The notes beneath the pieces are model-generated. The model was not told where the DNA came from. It saw only the letters and a program-made list of their open reading frames with translations, and did not search any database. A stretch of 10,607 nt of DNA, from NCBI GenBank assembly GCA_913051905.1, contig CAJXBY010000087.1, forward strand, positions 1 to 10,607, written 5' to 3'. The stretch comes from an uncultured Gammaproteobacteria bacterium (GTDB lineage Bacteria > Pseudomonadota > Gammaproteobacteria > Arenicellales > UBA868). The translations under genes were made by a program, and so were the position numbers. Below, one piece after another: positions 1 to 8,047 of the stretch. The stretch's first letter is position 1. Each line of letters opens with the position of its first letter.

Positions 1-1
1 A

Positions 2-1021
2 CTCAAACCGATCTTCAGCACCCTGATCGAAGACGGCTATGATGCCGCGCTGCTGGTCCAGGATTATCCACCGCCGCATCTGGACGCAGACCGGCACCTG
101 TACCAGGCGGACGCGCGGGCCTTCATCCAAGCGACACAACAAGCCGGAATTCCGGGTGCAGTGTGCAGCAGCCTACCCGAAAACCTCGATTCTTCGATCC
201 AGGCATTTCTAATCTCCAACCAAACAGCACCCTTGCAGGGTATTGGAGAATCCGTACAGGCGCTCTCTGCCGCCGCCACCTTCGGCAGGCAGCGCGCGAG
301 GCATCTGGCACAGAGCGGGCCCACTGCAATTCAGATTACCGGATGCCCTAAAGGCACGGTCACGCTGGATGAATGGCAGGGCAAGCAACACCTGGCAAAC
401 GCCGGTATCGAAGTGCCTGCAGGTGAACTGATCGATGCCGCCGAGGCCGCCAATGCGGCAGGCCGGTTGGGTTATCCGGTTGTGCTGAAACTCGTCAGTA
501 CCGACCTTCCGCACAAAACTGAGGCAGGCGCGGTGCTACTGCAACTGGAATCAGCAGCCGCCGTAGCCGAGGCAGCAGCAACCCTTCAGCGCGCTGCCAG
601 GGAAACTGCCGTTTCAGTACCGGCAAGATGTCTGCTTGTTGAGCAGATGGTCACCCACCCAATCGCTGAACTGCTGGTTGGGGTGCGCAATGATCCACAG
701 TTTGGTCACACGCTGACGCTTGCCAGCGGCGGCATCCTGGCGGAACTGGTTTCAGACAGCGCTACCTTGCTCCTTCCTGCCAGGCGGGAAGAGGTCGCTG
801 AAGCCCTGCACTCGTTGCGGATTGCAGCGCTGATCGGTGGCTACAGGAAACGGCAGGCAGCAGACCCCGAACGAGTGCTGGATACACTGTGCGCAGTGAT
901 CTCATTTGCTGCAGGACTCGGCGCCGGCCTGGACGAACTGGAAATCAATCCGCTGATGATCACCTCTTCGGGCTGTATCGCAGCGGACGTGCTGCTGCGG
1001 GTCGAAGAAAATACGCTCTGA
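2..1021 (+). CDS. ADP-forming acyl-CoA synthetase (acetate--CoA ligase family), C-terminal part, 5' end outside window
   Basis: The reading frame is open from base 2 to the TGA at 1019-1021, giving 339 visible residues with no start in view. Members of this family are usually around 700 residues, so roughly the second half is present. Visible residues 1-110 resemble the end of the succinyl-CoA-ligase-like domain. From about residue 120 an ATP-grasp domain of the acyl-CoA synthetase type begins (TLDEWQGKQHLANAGI). It continues with the nucleotide-binding lysine stretch PVVLKLVSTDLPHKTEAGAV, then LLVEQMV, ELLVGVRNDPQFGHTLTLAS with a following GG, and the metal-binding end LDELEINPLM. The enzyme family interconverts acyl-CoA and ADP with acid, CoA and ATP in the cytoplasm; protein lysine acetyltransferase fusions also exist, but no GNAT domain is visible here. 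The conserved phosphorylated His of the CoA-binding half would lie off the edge. Substrate is unknown. It converges with the oxygenase gene across 87 bases in which I see no convincing terminator. Confidence 0.9.
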   Translation, partial: LKPIFSTLIEDGYDAALLVQDYPPPHLDADRHLYQADARAFIQATQQAGIPGAVCSSLPENLDSSIQAFLISNQTAPLQGIGESVQALSAAATFGRQRARHLAQSGPTAIQITGCPKGTVTLDEWQGKQHLANAGIEVPAGELIDAAEAANAAGRLGYPVVLKLVSTDLPHKTEAGAVLLQLESAAAVAEAAATLQRAARETAVSVPARCLLVEQMVTHPIAELLVGVRNDPQFGHTLTLASGGILAELVSDSATLLLPARREEVAEALHSLRIAALIGGYRKRQAADPERVLDTLCAVISFAAGLGAGLDELEINPLMITSSGCIAADVLLRVEENTL

Positions 1022-1108
1022 AAAAGGCAGCCGCTTTCAGCCACGGTATGCAGTCTTGTCGGCGGGAGGCGCGGCCCACGGAAGCCAGGCATCACAGCAG
1101 TTCGGATC

Positions 1109-1900
1109 TCAGGCGGTCCGACCCCAGAAGTACTTTCTGACCTCGTCACTGTTTCTCATCCCCGGCTGCTTACTGAAACACAGTACGGGCACCAGTCTTG
1201 CGCGTGAGCCCGTGACTGGGGTCACCCGGTGCAGCGTATGCTGACCGTTGAAGATCAGCAAGGTTCCGGTGGTGAACGGGAGCTGCTGGGTTTCTCGAGA
1301 GTCGCCGTCAAGCACCCTGCTCAGCACGGCTTCCTCATCGTGGCGATGCCGGATTCCGGGCACATATTCGAATTCACCGCCTGACTCTGGCGCCTGCAGC
1401 ATCAATGTGATGCTGAGTTCAGATTCATCGAAGTGCCAACCGTGTTGGCCACCGTTTGTGTACACGTTGATGCTGCACGCACCGAGAGGATCGACGAATC
1501 GATGCAGTTCCGCCGCACCGATGACCGACTGAATGAATTGCATCAGTGGATCCCACTCATAGAGTCTTCGCAGATGGCTTCCACGCGGCAGATGATCGTA
1601 AGCGACAGAACCGACAAAGGTCTGCTCGGCCCTCCCCGCGGAACCCTGGCCGGAAAATGTTTCCAGTTCGGTGGCGAGATACACATTGTGTGTGCTTTCG
1701 ACGAAATGAGCGTGATACTCAAGTGCACGGGCTTCGGCTGCCATTTCGGCGATTGCCGTCTGGCGCAGAAATCCGTCCAGCGCCAGCAAACCGGTGTCCT
1801 CGAACGTCAGTCGACTGTGTTCTCTGAAGGCCCGGCCGTCAGTCGACTCAGGGTCGGTGATCGGATAACGGTCCAGATCGATCAGTTCAGATGGATGCAT
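1109..1900 (-). CDS. Fe(II)/2-oxoglutarate-dependent oxygenase of the HalD/BesD halogenase-like family (hydroxylase-type HxD)
   Basis: This encodes 263 residues. I chose the ATG at 1900 because GGAGAG lies nine bases upstream and the protein then begins MHPSELIDLDRYP, as related proteins do. A GTG 37 codons earlier would add a low-complexity extension with no family resemblance. The core is a double-stranded beta-helix. It has the iron ligands H156 and D158 in GWHFDESE, then LMLQAPESGGEFEYVPG, the second ligand H224 in HTLHRVTPV, and R233 or R235 in GSRARLVPVLCF, which probably binds 2-oxoglutarate. The 68-residue spacing between the His ligands is close to that remembered for BesD (H137 and H204). 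Lysine halogenases of this family replace the Asp with Gly to admit chloride. Here the Asp is present, so hydroxylation of a free amino acid or similar small molecule is the likelier reaction (inference). No carrier-protein or peptide synthetase gene is nearby. Confidence 0.85.
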   Translation of the reverse strand: MHPSELIDLDRYPITDPESTDGRAFREHSRLTFEDTGLLALDGFLRQTAIAEMAAEARALEYHAHFVESTHNVYLATELETFSGQGSAGRAEQTFVGSVAYDHLPRGSHLRRLYEWDPLMQFIQSVIGAAELHRFVDPLGACSINVYTNGGQHGWHFDESELSITLMLQAPESGGEFEYVPGIRHRHDEEAVLSRVLDGDSRETQQLPFTTGTLLIFNGQHTLHRVTPVTGSRARLVPVLCFSKQPGMRNSDEVRKYFWGRTA

Positions 1901-1948
1901 GGGTAGAGACTCTCCGGGCACCGACGGGCAAGCTACACCGGGACGGGC

Positions 1949-1975
1949 CCGGCAACGTAATCTAGGAGTTGCCGG
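1949..1975. repeat. Perfect 8-bp inverted repeat in the oxygenase gene leader
   Basis: CCGGCAAC (1949-1956) and GTTGCCGG (1968-1975) are exact reverse complements with an 11-base spacer. The repeat lies just downstream of the predicted minus-strand transcription start and about 50 bases before the oxygenase start codon. It could be an operator for a dimeric regulator or an RNA hairpin in the leader. There is no T-run on either side, so a terminator is unlikely. Confidence 0.45.
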
Positions 1976-1987
1976 TGACGACCGGGA

Positions 1988-2015
1988 ATTGTAGTCAACC
2001 GACCCCACCATTCAA
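1988..2015 (-). promoter_or_regulatory. Putative sigma70-like promoter for the oxygenase gene
   Basis: Read on the minus strand, TTGAAT (2015-2010) and TACAAT (1993-1988) are separated by 16 bases. They match the sigma70 consensus at 4/6 and 5/6 positions. Transcription would begin near 1981, leaving a leader of about 80 bases before the ATG at 1900. The call comes from hexamer matching alone. Confidence 0.4.
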
Positions 2016-2202
2016 ACCGGTCATCGGGAGACTGTGGCCAGTGTGCGATTAAACCCCGCCACACAGAGCGGGTAGAGGAAATCAAGCCACCGGACCGGAT
2101 CCACACCCACATAAAGTTTCACCTCGAACCCCCAAGTGGTGCGACAATCCCCGGTCACCCGCCAACTGGACCGAACAGTCGGCGTCACGTTCGTGGAGAG
2201 AC

Positions 2203-2898
2203 GTGTTGACCACTGCTCACATTTCGAAGCACAACGACCTGCTCCTGCTGGATTATGACGGTGTGGTAGCGGATTCCCTGACCGCTATTAGGGAGCACAC
2301 CGCTGCGTTCTGTCGGGAACGTGGCCTGGGCCAAGGTCTGGCTTCTGCCGCCATCGCCTGTATGCGGTCCGCAACACTTGCAGGCCTCATTGAGGCCGCG
2401 GGAATCACCGGCGAACATGTACGCGAATATGGGCGCTATCTTTTTAGGGAACTGAACAAGAACCCGTCCCGGGTACCGCTGTTCGACGGTATTCCGGAAC
2501 TGCTCCGCGATCTCGCCACGAGCTATACGCTCTGTATCGTATCCGCAAACCACTCGACTGTTGTCCGGCAGCGGCTTGAATCGGCCGGCTTGGTCGATCT
2601 GATGGCCCATCTTTACGGTAATGAACAACCCGGCGGCAAGGCCGAACACATCCGCCAGGCAATGGCCTCCCATGGCGGAAGTACCGAATCTACCTGGATG
2701 ATTGGCGACACAGTCGGTGACATCCGGGCTGCCAAGCAGGCCGGTGTGCACGCTGTCGCGGTGACCTGGGGATGGCAGTCCCTGGAAACGCTTGAAAGGG
2801 CCGGTCCAAACCTGATTTTTGAGCAGCCCGAGGTCATGCACCGTTATTTTTCCGGTCAGCCTGGTGCAGTGTCGGCGACCCATCCGGACGCCACGTGA
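2203..2898 (+). CDS. HAD-superfamily phosphatase (phosphoglycolate phosphatase-like)
   Basis: This encodes 231 residues with the four HAD motifs in order. Motif I is LLLLDYDGVVADS, with the nucleophile Asp and the acid/base Asp two residues later. Motif II is the Ser of CIVSANHS, motif III the Lys of PGGKAEHIRQAM, and motif IV MIGDTVGDIRAAKQAGV with two metal-binding Asp. An alpha-helical C1 cap lies between motifs I and II, as in the phosphoglycolate phosphatase and beta-phosphoglucomutase group. The enzyme should be a cytoplasmic, Mg-dependent phosphomonoesterase; substrate cannot be assigned from sequence. The start is GTG at 2203 or TTG at 2206. GGAGAG at 2195-2200 is very close to the GTG and better spaced for the TTG, so the first residue is uncertain. 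Its stop overlaps the next gene's start by GTGA, pointing to translational coupling with AcpH. Confidence 0.9.
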   Translation: MLTTAHISKHNDLLLLDYDGVVADSLTAIREHTAAFCRERGLGQGLASAAIACMRSATLAGLIEAAGITGEHVREYGRYLFRELNKNPSRVPLFDGIPELLRDLATSYTLCIVSANHSTVVRQRLESAGLVDLMAHLYGNEQPGGKAEHIRQAMASHGGSTESTWMIGDTVGDIRAAKQAGVHAVAVTWGWQSLETLERAGPNLIFEQPEVMHRYFSGQPGAVSATHPDAT

Positions 2899-3503
2899 AC
2901 TATCTTGCTCACCTCTACCTTTCCGGTGATTCGGAAGACCTGCTGGTCGGGAACTTCATCGGCGACTCAGTCAGGGGGGACGGTTTTGACGCCCTGTCTG
3001 CGGGCGTGCAGGACGGGGTGCGGCTGCACCGGTGTATCGACCGGTTCACCGACACTCATCCAGTTGTCAGGCGGTCCAAAAAACGCATGTGGCACCAGTT
3101 CGGTCGCTATTCGAGCGTGGTGGCCGATGTCTTCTTCGACCACTTCCTCGCCCAGGACTGGCACCGCTACCACCCCATGCCGCTCGCCAAATATTCCACC
3201 CATATCTGCGTGATTCTCAAGACCCGGCTGAACGAGTTCCCCGAACGGTCACGGCGATTTTTAAATTACATGGCGGGCAACCAGGTGCTACCCAGCTACG
3301 CATCGATATCCGGAATCGGAACGGTGCTGGCCCAGATGGCGGTGCGGGCCCGGTTCGAGTCAAAAATGGAATACGGCAGCCGGGAACTCAGGCGCTGTTA
3401 CAGCAGCTACCGTAAGGACTTCCAGGAATTTTTTCCGGAATTACGCCGCCATACCGAAGACGCAATCAGAACCCTCGATCAGTCCTCGAAGCCGCCGGCG
3501 TAA
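2895..3503 (+). CDS. acpH: Acyl carrier protein phosphodiesterase (AcpH)
   Basis: This encodes 202 residues, close to the roughly 190 of the E. coli enzyme. The N-terminus MNYLAHLYLS is the hallmark of the family. It is followed by DLLVGNFIGD, GVRLHRCIDRFTDTHP, VVADVFFDHFLAQDWHRY and the conserved C-terminal region around NYMAGNQVLPSY. The His and Asp residues in these motifs form an HD-domain-like metal site. The family removes the 4'-phosphopantetheine group from holo acyl carrier protein, giving apo-ACP in the cytoplasm. Translation starts at a GTG inside the stop of the HAD gene (GTGA, 2895-2898). There is no separate Shine-Dalgarno, so expression probably depends on reinitiation. The TAA at 3501-3503 ends only two bases before the stop of the convergent small gene. 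Confidence 0.92.
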   Translation: MNYLAHLYLSGDSEDLLVGNFIGDSVRGDGFDALSAGVQDGVRLHRCIDRFTDTHPVVRRSKKRMWHQFGRYSSVVADVFFDHFLAQDWHRYHPMPLAKYSTHICVILKTRLNEFPERSRRFLNYMAGNQVLPSYASISGIGTVLAQMAVRARFESKMEYGSRELRRCYSSYRKDFQEFFPELRRHTEDAIRTLDQSSKPPA

Positions 3504-3505
3504 CC

Positions 3506-3811
3506 TCATGCAGAACCGGCATTGGCGTCCAGCGGAGTGTGGAAGTAGTCACTTTCTTCGGCGAACTGGCGGGATTCCCTGATCAGCTCTTGAACTCTTT
3601 TCTCAGCGGTATCGATATCTGCGCAGTTTTCGCAGTAGGGCTCACCGCACGGTTGCCGCGTGTACAACCAGAAATGCACAGCTCCGGCCAGCAGGCCTGA
3701 TGCCACTTCCCAGCGATCAGAGTCCGAATCGGCCTCGAGCAGGCGATTACCCAACTCGATGATCTGCTCGGCAGCGTCGTCAAAATCCTTGGGTTCCTGT
3801 TCGAGTTCCAT
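3506..3811 (-). CDS. Small uncharacterised protein with a C-x4-C-x2-C cluster
   Basis: I do not recognise this family. I chose the ATG at 3811 (101 residues) because GGAG sits six bases upstream. A TTG at 3847 would add 12 residues but has no ribosome binding site. The protein is acidic and soluble, with no signal peptide or clear membrane segment; one short hydrophobic helix (ASGLLAGAVHFWLY, about residues 37-50) is flanked by charged helices. Immediately after it is QPCGEPYCENC, three Cys at residues 55, 60 and 63 that could bind a metal or form disulfides. Two helical stretches rich in Glu, Asp and Arg surround this core. It converges tail-to-tail with acpH with a two-base gap and follows the molybdopterin gene on the same strand after 156 bases, so it is probably transcribed separately. 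Confidence 0.7.
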   Translation of the reverse strand: MELEQEPKDFDDAAEQIIELGNRLLEADSDSDRWEVASGLLAGAVHFWLYTRQPCGEPYCENCADIDTAEKRVQELIRESRQFAEESDYFHTPLDANAGSA

Positions 3812-3967
3812 AAGTAACTCCGCGGACCGTGGTGAAGTCTGAGGCAACAGGAGCTGTGACCGGTCCTCGCATGAATTGTAAAGTATTCAGAGGAACCCCT
3901 CAGTCCAAACCGCGGGTGCTGACGCTAGGGGGATCGTTCATCGCTAAAAATATTTTAATCCCTATAG

Positions 3968-6079
3968 TCAGATCAGTTGCTGTTTCCCTATAGGCATACG
4001 CCGAATACGCTTACCCGTGGCCGCGTAGATGGCATTGGTCAGTGCCGGTGCCGCAGGCGGCACACCCGGCTCACCCGCACCTCCGCTGTCAGCATCACTC
4101 TGCATGATATGCACGTTGACCAGAGGCGACTCTTTCATTTTCATGATCCGGTAATCGTCAAAATTACTCTGCACCACGTGGCCGTTCTCGATCGTGATCT
4201 CTTCGCGCATCGCGATCGACAGACCGAAAACTATTCCACCCTCCATCTGGGACCTGACAATATCGGGATTGACGACACGGCCGCAGTCAGCCACACAGTC
4301 CACGCGATGGATTTTCAGCCGACCACGGTCAGTGACTGAAACCTCGACGACCTGGGCGATGACACTGTCGAAACACTCGGTGATCGCGATGCCCCGACCC
4401 GACCTTTCCGGCAGTGCACTGCCCCAGTTAGATTCTCGGGCGACCCGCTCCAGGACCTTTCTGTAGCGCGGATGTTCTTCCAGTAAGGCTAGGCGGTACT
4501 CGAACGGATCCGCGCCGGCCAGGTGGGCTGCTTCGTCGATGACGCTCTCCACATAGAAACCGTTGTGTAATGCGCCCACTGATCGAAGCGATCCGATCGG
4601 CACTCCGAATTCAACGCCACTGTACTCCATGTCGAAATCGGCAACAGCGTAGGGGATCGGCTTGGCCCCTTCGTAGGTGGTCGGGTCGAAGTCGAACCAC
4701 GCTACAATTGGAAAAATTGTTGCAGCGACCGATGGACAGGCCAGCTGGTTAGCCCAGCGTTCCGGCTTGCCATCAGCGCCTAGACTGATCTGGAAACGGC
4801 TCATACTGGCTGGACGGTAAAAACCATGCCGGGTGTCCTCTTCACGGCTCCAGATCACCTGTACCGGCTTGCTCACGGCCTTTGATAGGGTCACTGCCTG
4901 AGTCACGAAGTCAGCTTCCAGGCGCCGACCAAAGCCGCCGCCGCTCAGCGTCGTGTGAATATTGACCTGATCCGAGGGCAGCCCCGAGGCTTCAACTGCT
5001 GCCGATTCGCTTTTGTCCTGATCCTGGGTGGGCACCCAGACGTCGCAGGCGGTCTCGGTCACATGGGCCGTGCAGTTCATGGGCTCGAGCGTTGCGTGCA
5101 TCAGAAAAGGCACCTGGTACTCCACATCGATGGTTCCGGGGCCTTCGACTTCTGCCTTGCCGATCTCGTCGAGTGTCTCCCGCAGCATTGTGTTCACTCT
5201 GGTACTGTCCAGTCCTTTGGTGATGCCGCCGGTAAAAGTGGGCGCGAGAGCTTCGAGTCCCTTTTGTGCATGCCAGGTACTATCCGCCACCACGGCAATA
5301 CCGTTGGGAACGGCGACTACGGATTCGACCCCTTTGACACCCAGGGCGCTGGCTTCATCGTAGGACGCCACTTCGCCGCCGAACACCGGAGACTGGCTTA
5401 CTGCAGCAAAGCGCATTCCGTGTCGACGGACATCAATGCCGAATACGGCACTGCCATTGACCTTTGACGGTATGTCCAGCCGGGGGACCGGCTTGCCTAT
5501 CAAGCGGTAAGCTTTTTCCGGTTTCAGCTTCGGCCGCCAAGGCGGTCTGAGCCTGGAAGCTGCACCGGCCAGCTGACCATAGTCGAGAGAGCGCGCAGTG
5601 GCTTCGTGATGCACACGGCCTGCACGGGCACTACACTCCGATGCCGGCACCTGCCATCGCTGCGCGGCCGCCTTGACCAGCATTTCGCGGGTGGCGGCAC
5701 CGACTTCGGACAGTTCGTCCCACCACGCGGTGACGCTGCTACTGCCGCCCGTGACCTGGTGGTTCAGGAACTTCTTGTTGCCGTACTCGGACCCGACTGG
5801 GGCGGTAACAACCTCGATGGTATCCCAGTCGGCTTCCAGCTGTTCTGCCAACAGCATCGCCTGACCCGTATGCGCGCCCTGGCCCATCTCAGAGGCCGGA
5901 ACGACCAGCGTGATCCGATTGTCCGTAGCAATCCTGACCCATACTCCCAGCTGACTCTCCTCCGCCTGGGGGCTGCTCAGATTTGGAGCAGAACCAAAAA
6001 CGCATCCGACGGCCAACCCTGAACCGGCCACCGTTGTAACCTTAAGGAAAGTACGCCGGGTCATTGCCGTGTTGTTCAT
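3968..6079 (-). CDS. Molybdopterin-binding (large) subunit of an isoquinoline 1-oxidoreductase-like dehydrogenase, Tat-exported
   Basis: This encodes 703 residues. I chose the ATG at 6079 because it overlaps the stop of the 2Fe-2S gene as ATGA and has GGAG eight bases upstream; a start 24 codons earlier lies inside that gene. Residues 7-13 (TRRTFLK) plus a following hydrophobic stretch form a twin-arginine signal, so the folded enzyme should act in the periplasm. The family motifs are present: [34 protein letters not shown] (about residue 380), [21 protein letters not shown] (about 496-516), and near the end [22 protein letters not shown]670 in GAGE is the expected catalytic Glu of the xanthine oxidase family. 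IorB-type enzymes hydroxylate N-heterocycles or oxidise aldehydes. No FAD subunit is encoded here, so electrons probably leave through the 2Fe-2S partner to a cytochrome (inference). The true substrate is unknown. AVGC at residues 23-26 loosely resembles a lipobox. Confidence 0.93.
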   Translation of the reverse strand: MNNTAMTRRTFLKVTTVAGSGLAVGCVFGSAPNLSSPQAEESQLGVWVRIATDNRITLVVPASEMGQGAHTGQAMLLAEQLEADWDTIEVVTAPVGSEYGNKKFLNHQVTGGSSSVTAWWDELSEVGAATREMLVKAAAQRWQVPASECSARAGRVHHEATARSLDYGQLAGAASRLRPPWRPKLKPEKAYRLIGKPVPRLDIPSKVNGSAVFGIDVRRHGMRFAAVSQSPVFGGEVASYDEASALGVKGVESVVAVPNGIAVVADSTWHAQKGLEALAPTFTGGITKGLDSTRVNTMLRETLDEIGKAEVEGPGTIDVEYQVPFLMHATLEPMNCTAHVTETACDVWVPTQDQDKSESAAVEASGLPSDQVNIHTTLSGGGFGRRLEADFVTQAVTLSKAVSKPVQVIWSREEDTRHGFYRPASMSRFQISLGADGKPERWANQLACPSVAATIFPIVAWFDFDPTTYEGAKPIPYAVADFDMEYSGVEFGVPIGSLRSVGALHNGFYVESVIDEAAHLAGADPFEYRLALLEEHPRYRKVLERVARESNWGSALPERSGRGIAITECFDSVIAQVVEVSVTDRGRLKIHRVDCVADCGRVVNPDIVRSQMEGGIVFGLSIAMREEITIENGHVVQSNFDDYRIMKMKESPLVNVHIMQSDADSGGAGEPGVPPAAPALTNAIYAATGKRIRRMPIGKQQLI

Positions 6080-6537
6080 TGCCCGGTCTCCGTAAGCTTT
6101 GCGGCCCGCTTCACGGCTTTTCTGATCCGTGGATAGGTCCCGCAACGGCAAAGATTGGTCATCGCCCGGTCGATTTCCTGGTCGGTCGGGTCCGTGTTCT
6201 TATTGAGTAACGACACCGCCGACAGAATCTGCCCCGACTGGCAGTAACCGCATTGCGGCACCTGCTCCGCGATCCAGGCCCGCTGTACCGGATGAGAATT
6301 GTCTGTAGACAGGCCCTCAATAGTCTGGATTTGCTTGCCGGCGACCTCGCCAACAGTAATGCCGCAAGAGCGAAACGGTGCCCCCCGGATCAGGACCACG
6401 CAGGCCCCACACTGCTCAATCCCGCATCCATACTTGGTGCCGGTCAGGCCAAGCGTGTCGCGGAGTAACCACAGCAGCGGTGTCTCGGGTTCGACATCGA
6501 CCTGATGCGTCGTATCGTTAACTGTCAAAGTCAGCAT
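6076..6537 (-). CDS. 2Fe-2S (small) subunit of an isoquinoline 1-oxidoreductase-like dehydrogenase
   Basis: This encodes 153 residues, the normal size for the family. The N-terminal plant-type ferredoxin domain has C38, C43, C46 and C58 ([14 protein letters not shown] and FRSCGI). The C-terminal helical domain holds the second cluster with C96, C99, C130 and C132 (QCGYCQSGQ and [11 protein letters not shown]). The protein carries electrons from the molybdenum site through two 2Fe-2S clusters. It has no signal of its own and is presumably carried across the membrane with the Tat-dependent large subunit. The ATG at 6537 has AGGAG seven bases upstream. Its TGA overlaps the next ATG by four bases, so the two subunits are translationally coupled. 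The 145 bases between it and the amidohydrolase gene include a weak hairpin (6599-6609) followed by only a short T-run, so read-through from the amidohydrolase is possible. Confidence 0.93.
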   Translation of the reverse strand: MLTLTVNDTTHQVDVEPETPLLWLLRDTLGLTGTKYGCGIEQCGACVVLIRGAPFRSCGITVGEVAGKQIQTIEGLSTDNSHPVQRAWIAEQVPQCGYCQSGQILSAVSLLNKNTDPTDQEIDRAMTNLCRCGTYPRIRKAVKRAAKLTETGQ

Positions 6538-6682
6538 TCTGGCGCTCCTGCTATACGGTCAAATGTGTGGACGACGCTTTTAACATCCGCCTAAAACTCC
6601 CGATTCGGGCCGTGCCGTTCAGGATCTGTCCAGTTTCCAGAAAATCAGTCCCTAATGATACTACTTTCAATATCTGTCGCTG

Positions 6683-8032
6683 TCAGGTGAAAAGCACGTC
6701 GTCTGTCCGGGACGGTAGCGTGTTTTTCACCAGCACACCACCCTTCAGAATCAGTGGCATCGACGCAATGTCCGCGGGTTCCGGGGCCTCCCACCATTGC
6801 GGACAAGCCCCGAGCAGCGAAAGATCTTCCAACGGATTACCGTCAACCAGCAGCAGGTCGGCATAAGCACCGGGCTCGACAACTCCCAGTGGGCCTTTAG
6901 CATAGGGGTTGCGGGGTCCCGATAGCGCCAGAATCTCGCCCGATACCGAAGTGGCCTGTTTGAGCGCTTCGAACCGACTGCCAAACCACTCGGCCCGAAA
7001 ATGCATCTCGTAACGCCGGCATTTGTGGCTCACCTCGGGCGGGCCCAGCGTATCGGACCCGTAGCCGACCTTGACACCATAGTCCAGCAGCAGGCCGGGA
7101 AGATAAGAGTATTTCTCCTGCAATATTCGAATGGCATCGTGCTTGGCGGCATCAAGATTAGGAGAGAAGAAAAGTTCCGGTGACATTCCCCACGCCTGCG
7201 GCACTACAAAAATTCCGTGTTCGGCCACCATCCTGATAGTTTTCTCATCCATAAAAAATGCGTGCTCTAGGCATTTCACACCAGCGTCTGCTGCCCGCTT
7301 GATGGCCCGTGGCGTGAAAATGTGTGATGTCACGTAGGTTCCCCAGTCCTCGGTGGCTTCAACCGCGGCGCTCCACTCATCTTCGGTGTATTGGGTGGTA
7401 TCGATCGGATCGAAGGGTGATGCGCCACCACCACCGCCCATCACCTTGATCAGGTTTGCCCCGCTGCGCAGGTTCTGGCGAACGGCAGCCAGTACCTGGT
7501 CTCTCCCATCGACAATGTGGGCAAGTCCCAGTTGCTCGAATTGATCCAGAGCACCGTGACCGTGTAGATGAACGTTCGGCCGGCAAACGCAGCCGAAGTC
7601 GCCGTGGCCGGAAGTCTGTGAAATAAATGGGCCGGATGCATAAATTCTCGGCCCCGGGATCAACCCGGCATCGACCGCCCGGCGCAGGCCGAATGGAGAA
7701 CCGCCGACGTCACGCACGCTCGTCCATCCGTCCATCAGCAGGTCACGGGCAACAACCGTCGAGCGGATTGCCAGGTCGCTGCGGTCCGCGTGGAGGACAA
7801 TATCCTGGATATCCTTATTGATATCCAGGTGCACATGGGCATCGATCAAACCCGGCATCAGGGTGCGGTTACCGCCTTCAATAATGGCTGCACCCTCAGC
7901 GTGGATCGCATCAGGTGATATTTTCTCGATCAGCTCACCGCGGACGAGCACATGCGAAGGCCCGGAGAGCCCGTTATTGTGGCCGTCAAAGATACGAACG
8001 TCCCGGAAAAGAATCTGCCTCTCGGAAGTCAT
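6683..8032 (-). CDS. Metal-dependent amidohydrolase (imidazolonepropionase/prolidase-like)
   Basis: This encodes 449 residues from the ATG at 8032, where the protein begins MTSERQILFRDVRIFDG as family members do. A GTG 17 codons upstream adds an unlikely tail. Neither start has a good Shine-Dalgarno. The metal-site motifs are complete: H66 and H68 in PGLIDAHVHLD, K196 in ANLIKVMGGGGG (the lysine expected to be carboxylated and bridge two metals), H237 in VTSHIFTPRA, H257 in CLEHAFF, and D327 in GYGSDTLGP. A small beta-sandwich is formed by the N-terminus and by the C-terminal GVVEPGAYADLLLVDGNPL. Relatives hydrolyse Xaa-Lys or Xaa-Arg dipeptides, imidazolonepropionate and similar amides. The substrate here is not assignable. 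No signal peptide is visible, so it is probably cytoplasmic. It lies upstream of the dehydrogenase genes on the same strand. Confidence 0.9.
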   Translation of the reverse strand: MTSERQILFRDVRIFDGHNNGLSGPSHVLVRGELIEKISPDAIHAEGAAIIEGGNRTLMPGLIDAHVHLDINKDIQDIVLHADRSDLAIRSTVVARDLLMDGWTSVRDVGGSPFGLRRAVDAGLIPGPRIYASGPFISQTSGHGDFGCVCRPNVHLHGHGALDQFEQLGLAHIVDGRDQVLAAVRQNLRSGANLIKVMGGGGGASPFDPIDTTQYTEDEWSAAVEATEDWGTYVTSHIFTPRAIKRAADAGVKCLEHAFFMDEKTIRMVAEHGIFVVPQAWGMSPELFFSPNLDAAKHDAIRILQEKYSYLPGLLLDYGVKVGYGSDTLGPPEVSHKCRRYEMHFRAEWFGSRFEALKQATSVSGEILALSGPRNPYAKGPLGVVEPGAYADLLLVDGNPLEDLSLLGACPQWWEAPEPADIASMPLILKGGVLVKNTLPSRTDDVLFT

Positions 8033-8047
8033 ACTGTAGCTTGAAAA

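Larger units (their letters stand above)
1901..2202. other. Divergent intergenic region between the oxygenase and the HAD gene
   Basis: This 302-base gap separates two divergently transcribed genes, so it should carry promoters for both. For the minus strand I see a reasonable promoter pair and a perfect dyad, listed separately. For the plus strand I found no convincing -35/-10 pair; GACAAT near 2140 is the best -10-like hexamer but lacks a -35 at a good distance. I see no small ORF with a good ribosome binding site here. Confidence 0.5.

Noticed and set aside
3506..3847. TTG start at 3847 for the small Cys-cluster protein
   Set aside because: There is no Shine-Dalgarno before it, while the ATG at 3811 has GGAG six bases upstream.
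3848..3967. AT-rich stretch after the molybdopterin gene as a promoter or terminator
   Set aside because: There is an AAAATATTTT palindrome and a TACAAT hexamer, but no hairpin with a T-run and no -35 at a suitable distance.
6595..6615. Hairpin CCCGA/TCGGG between the amidohydrolase and the 2Fe-2S gene as a terminator
   Set aside because: The stem is only four to five pairs with a tiny loop, and the T-run after it is four bases, too weak to call.
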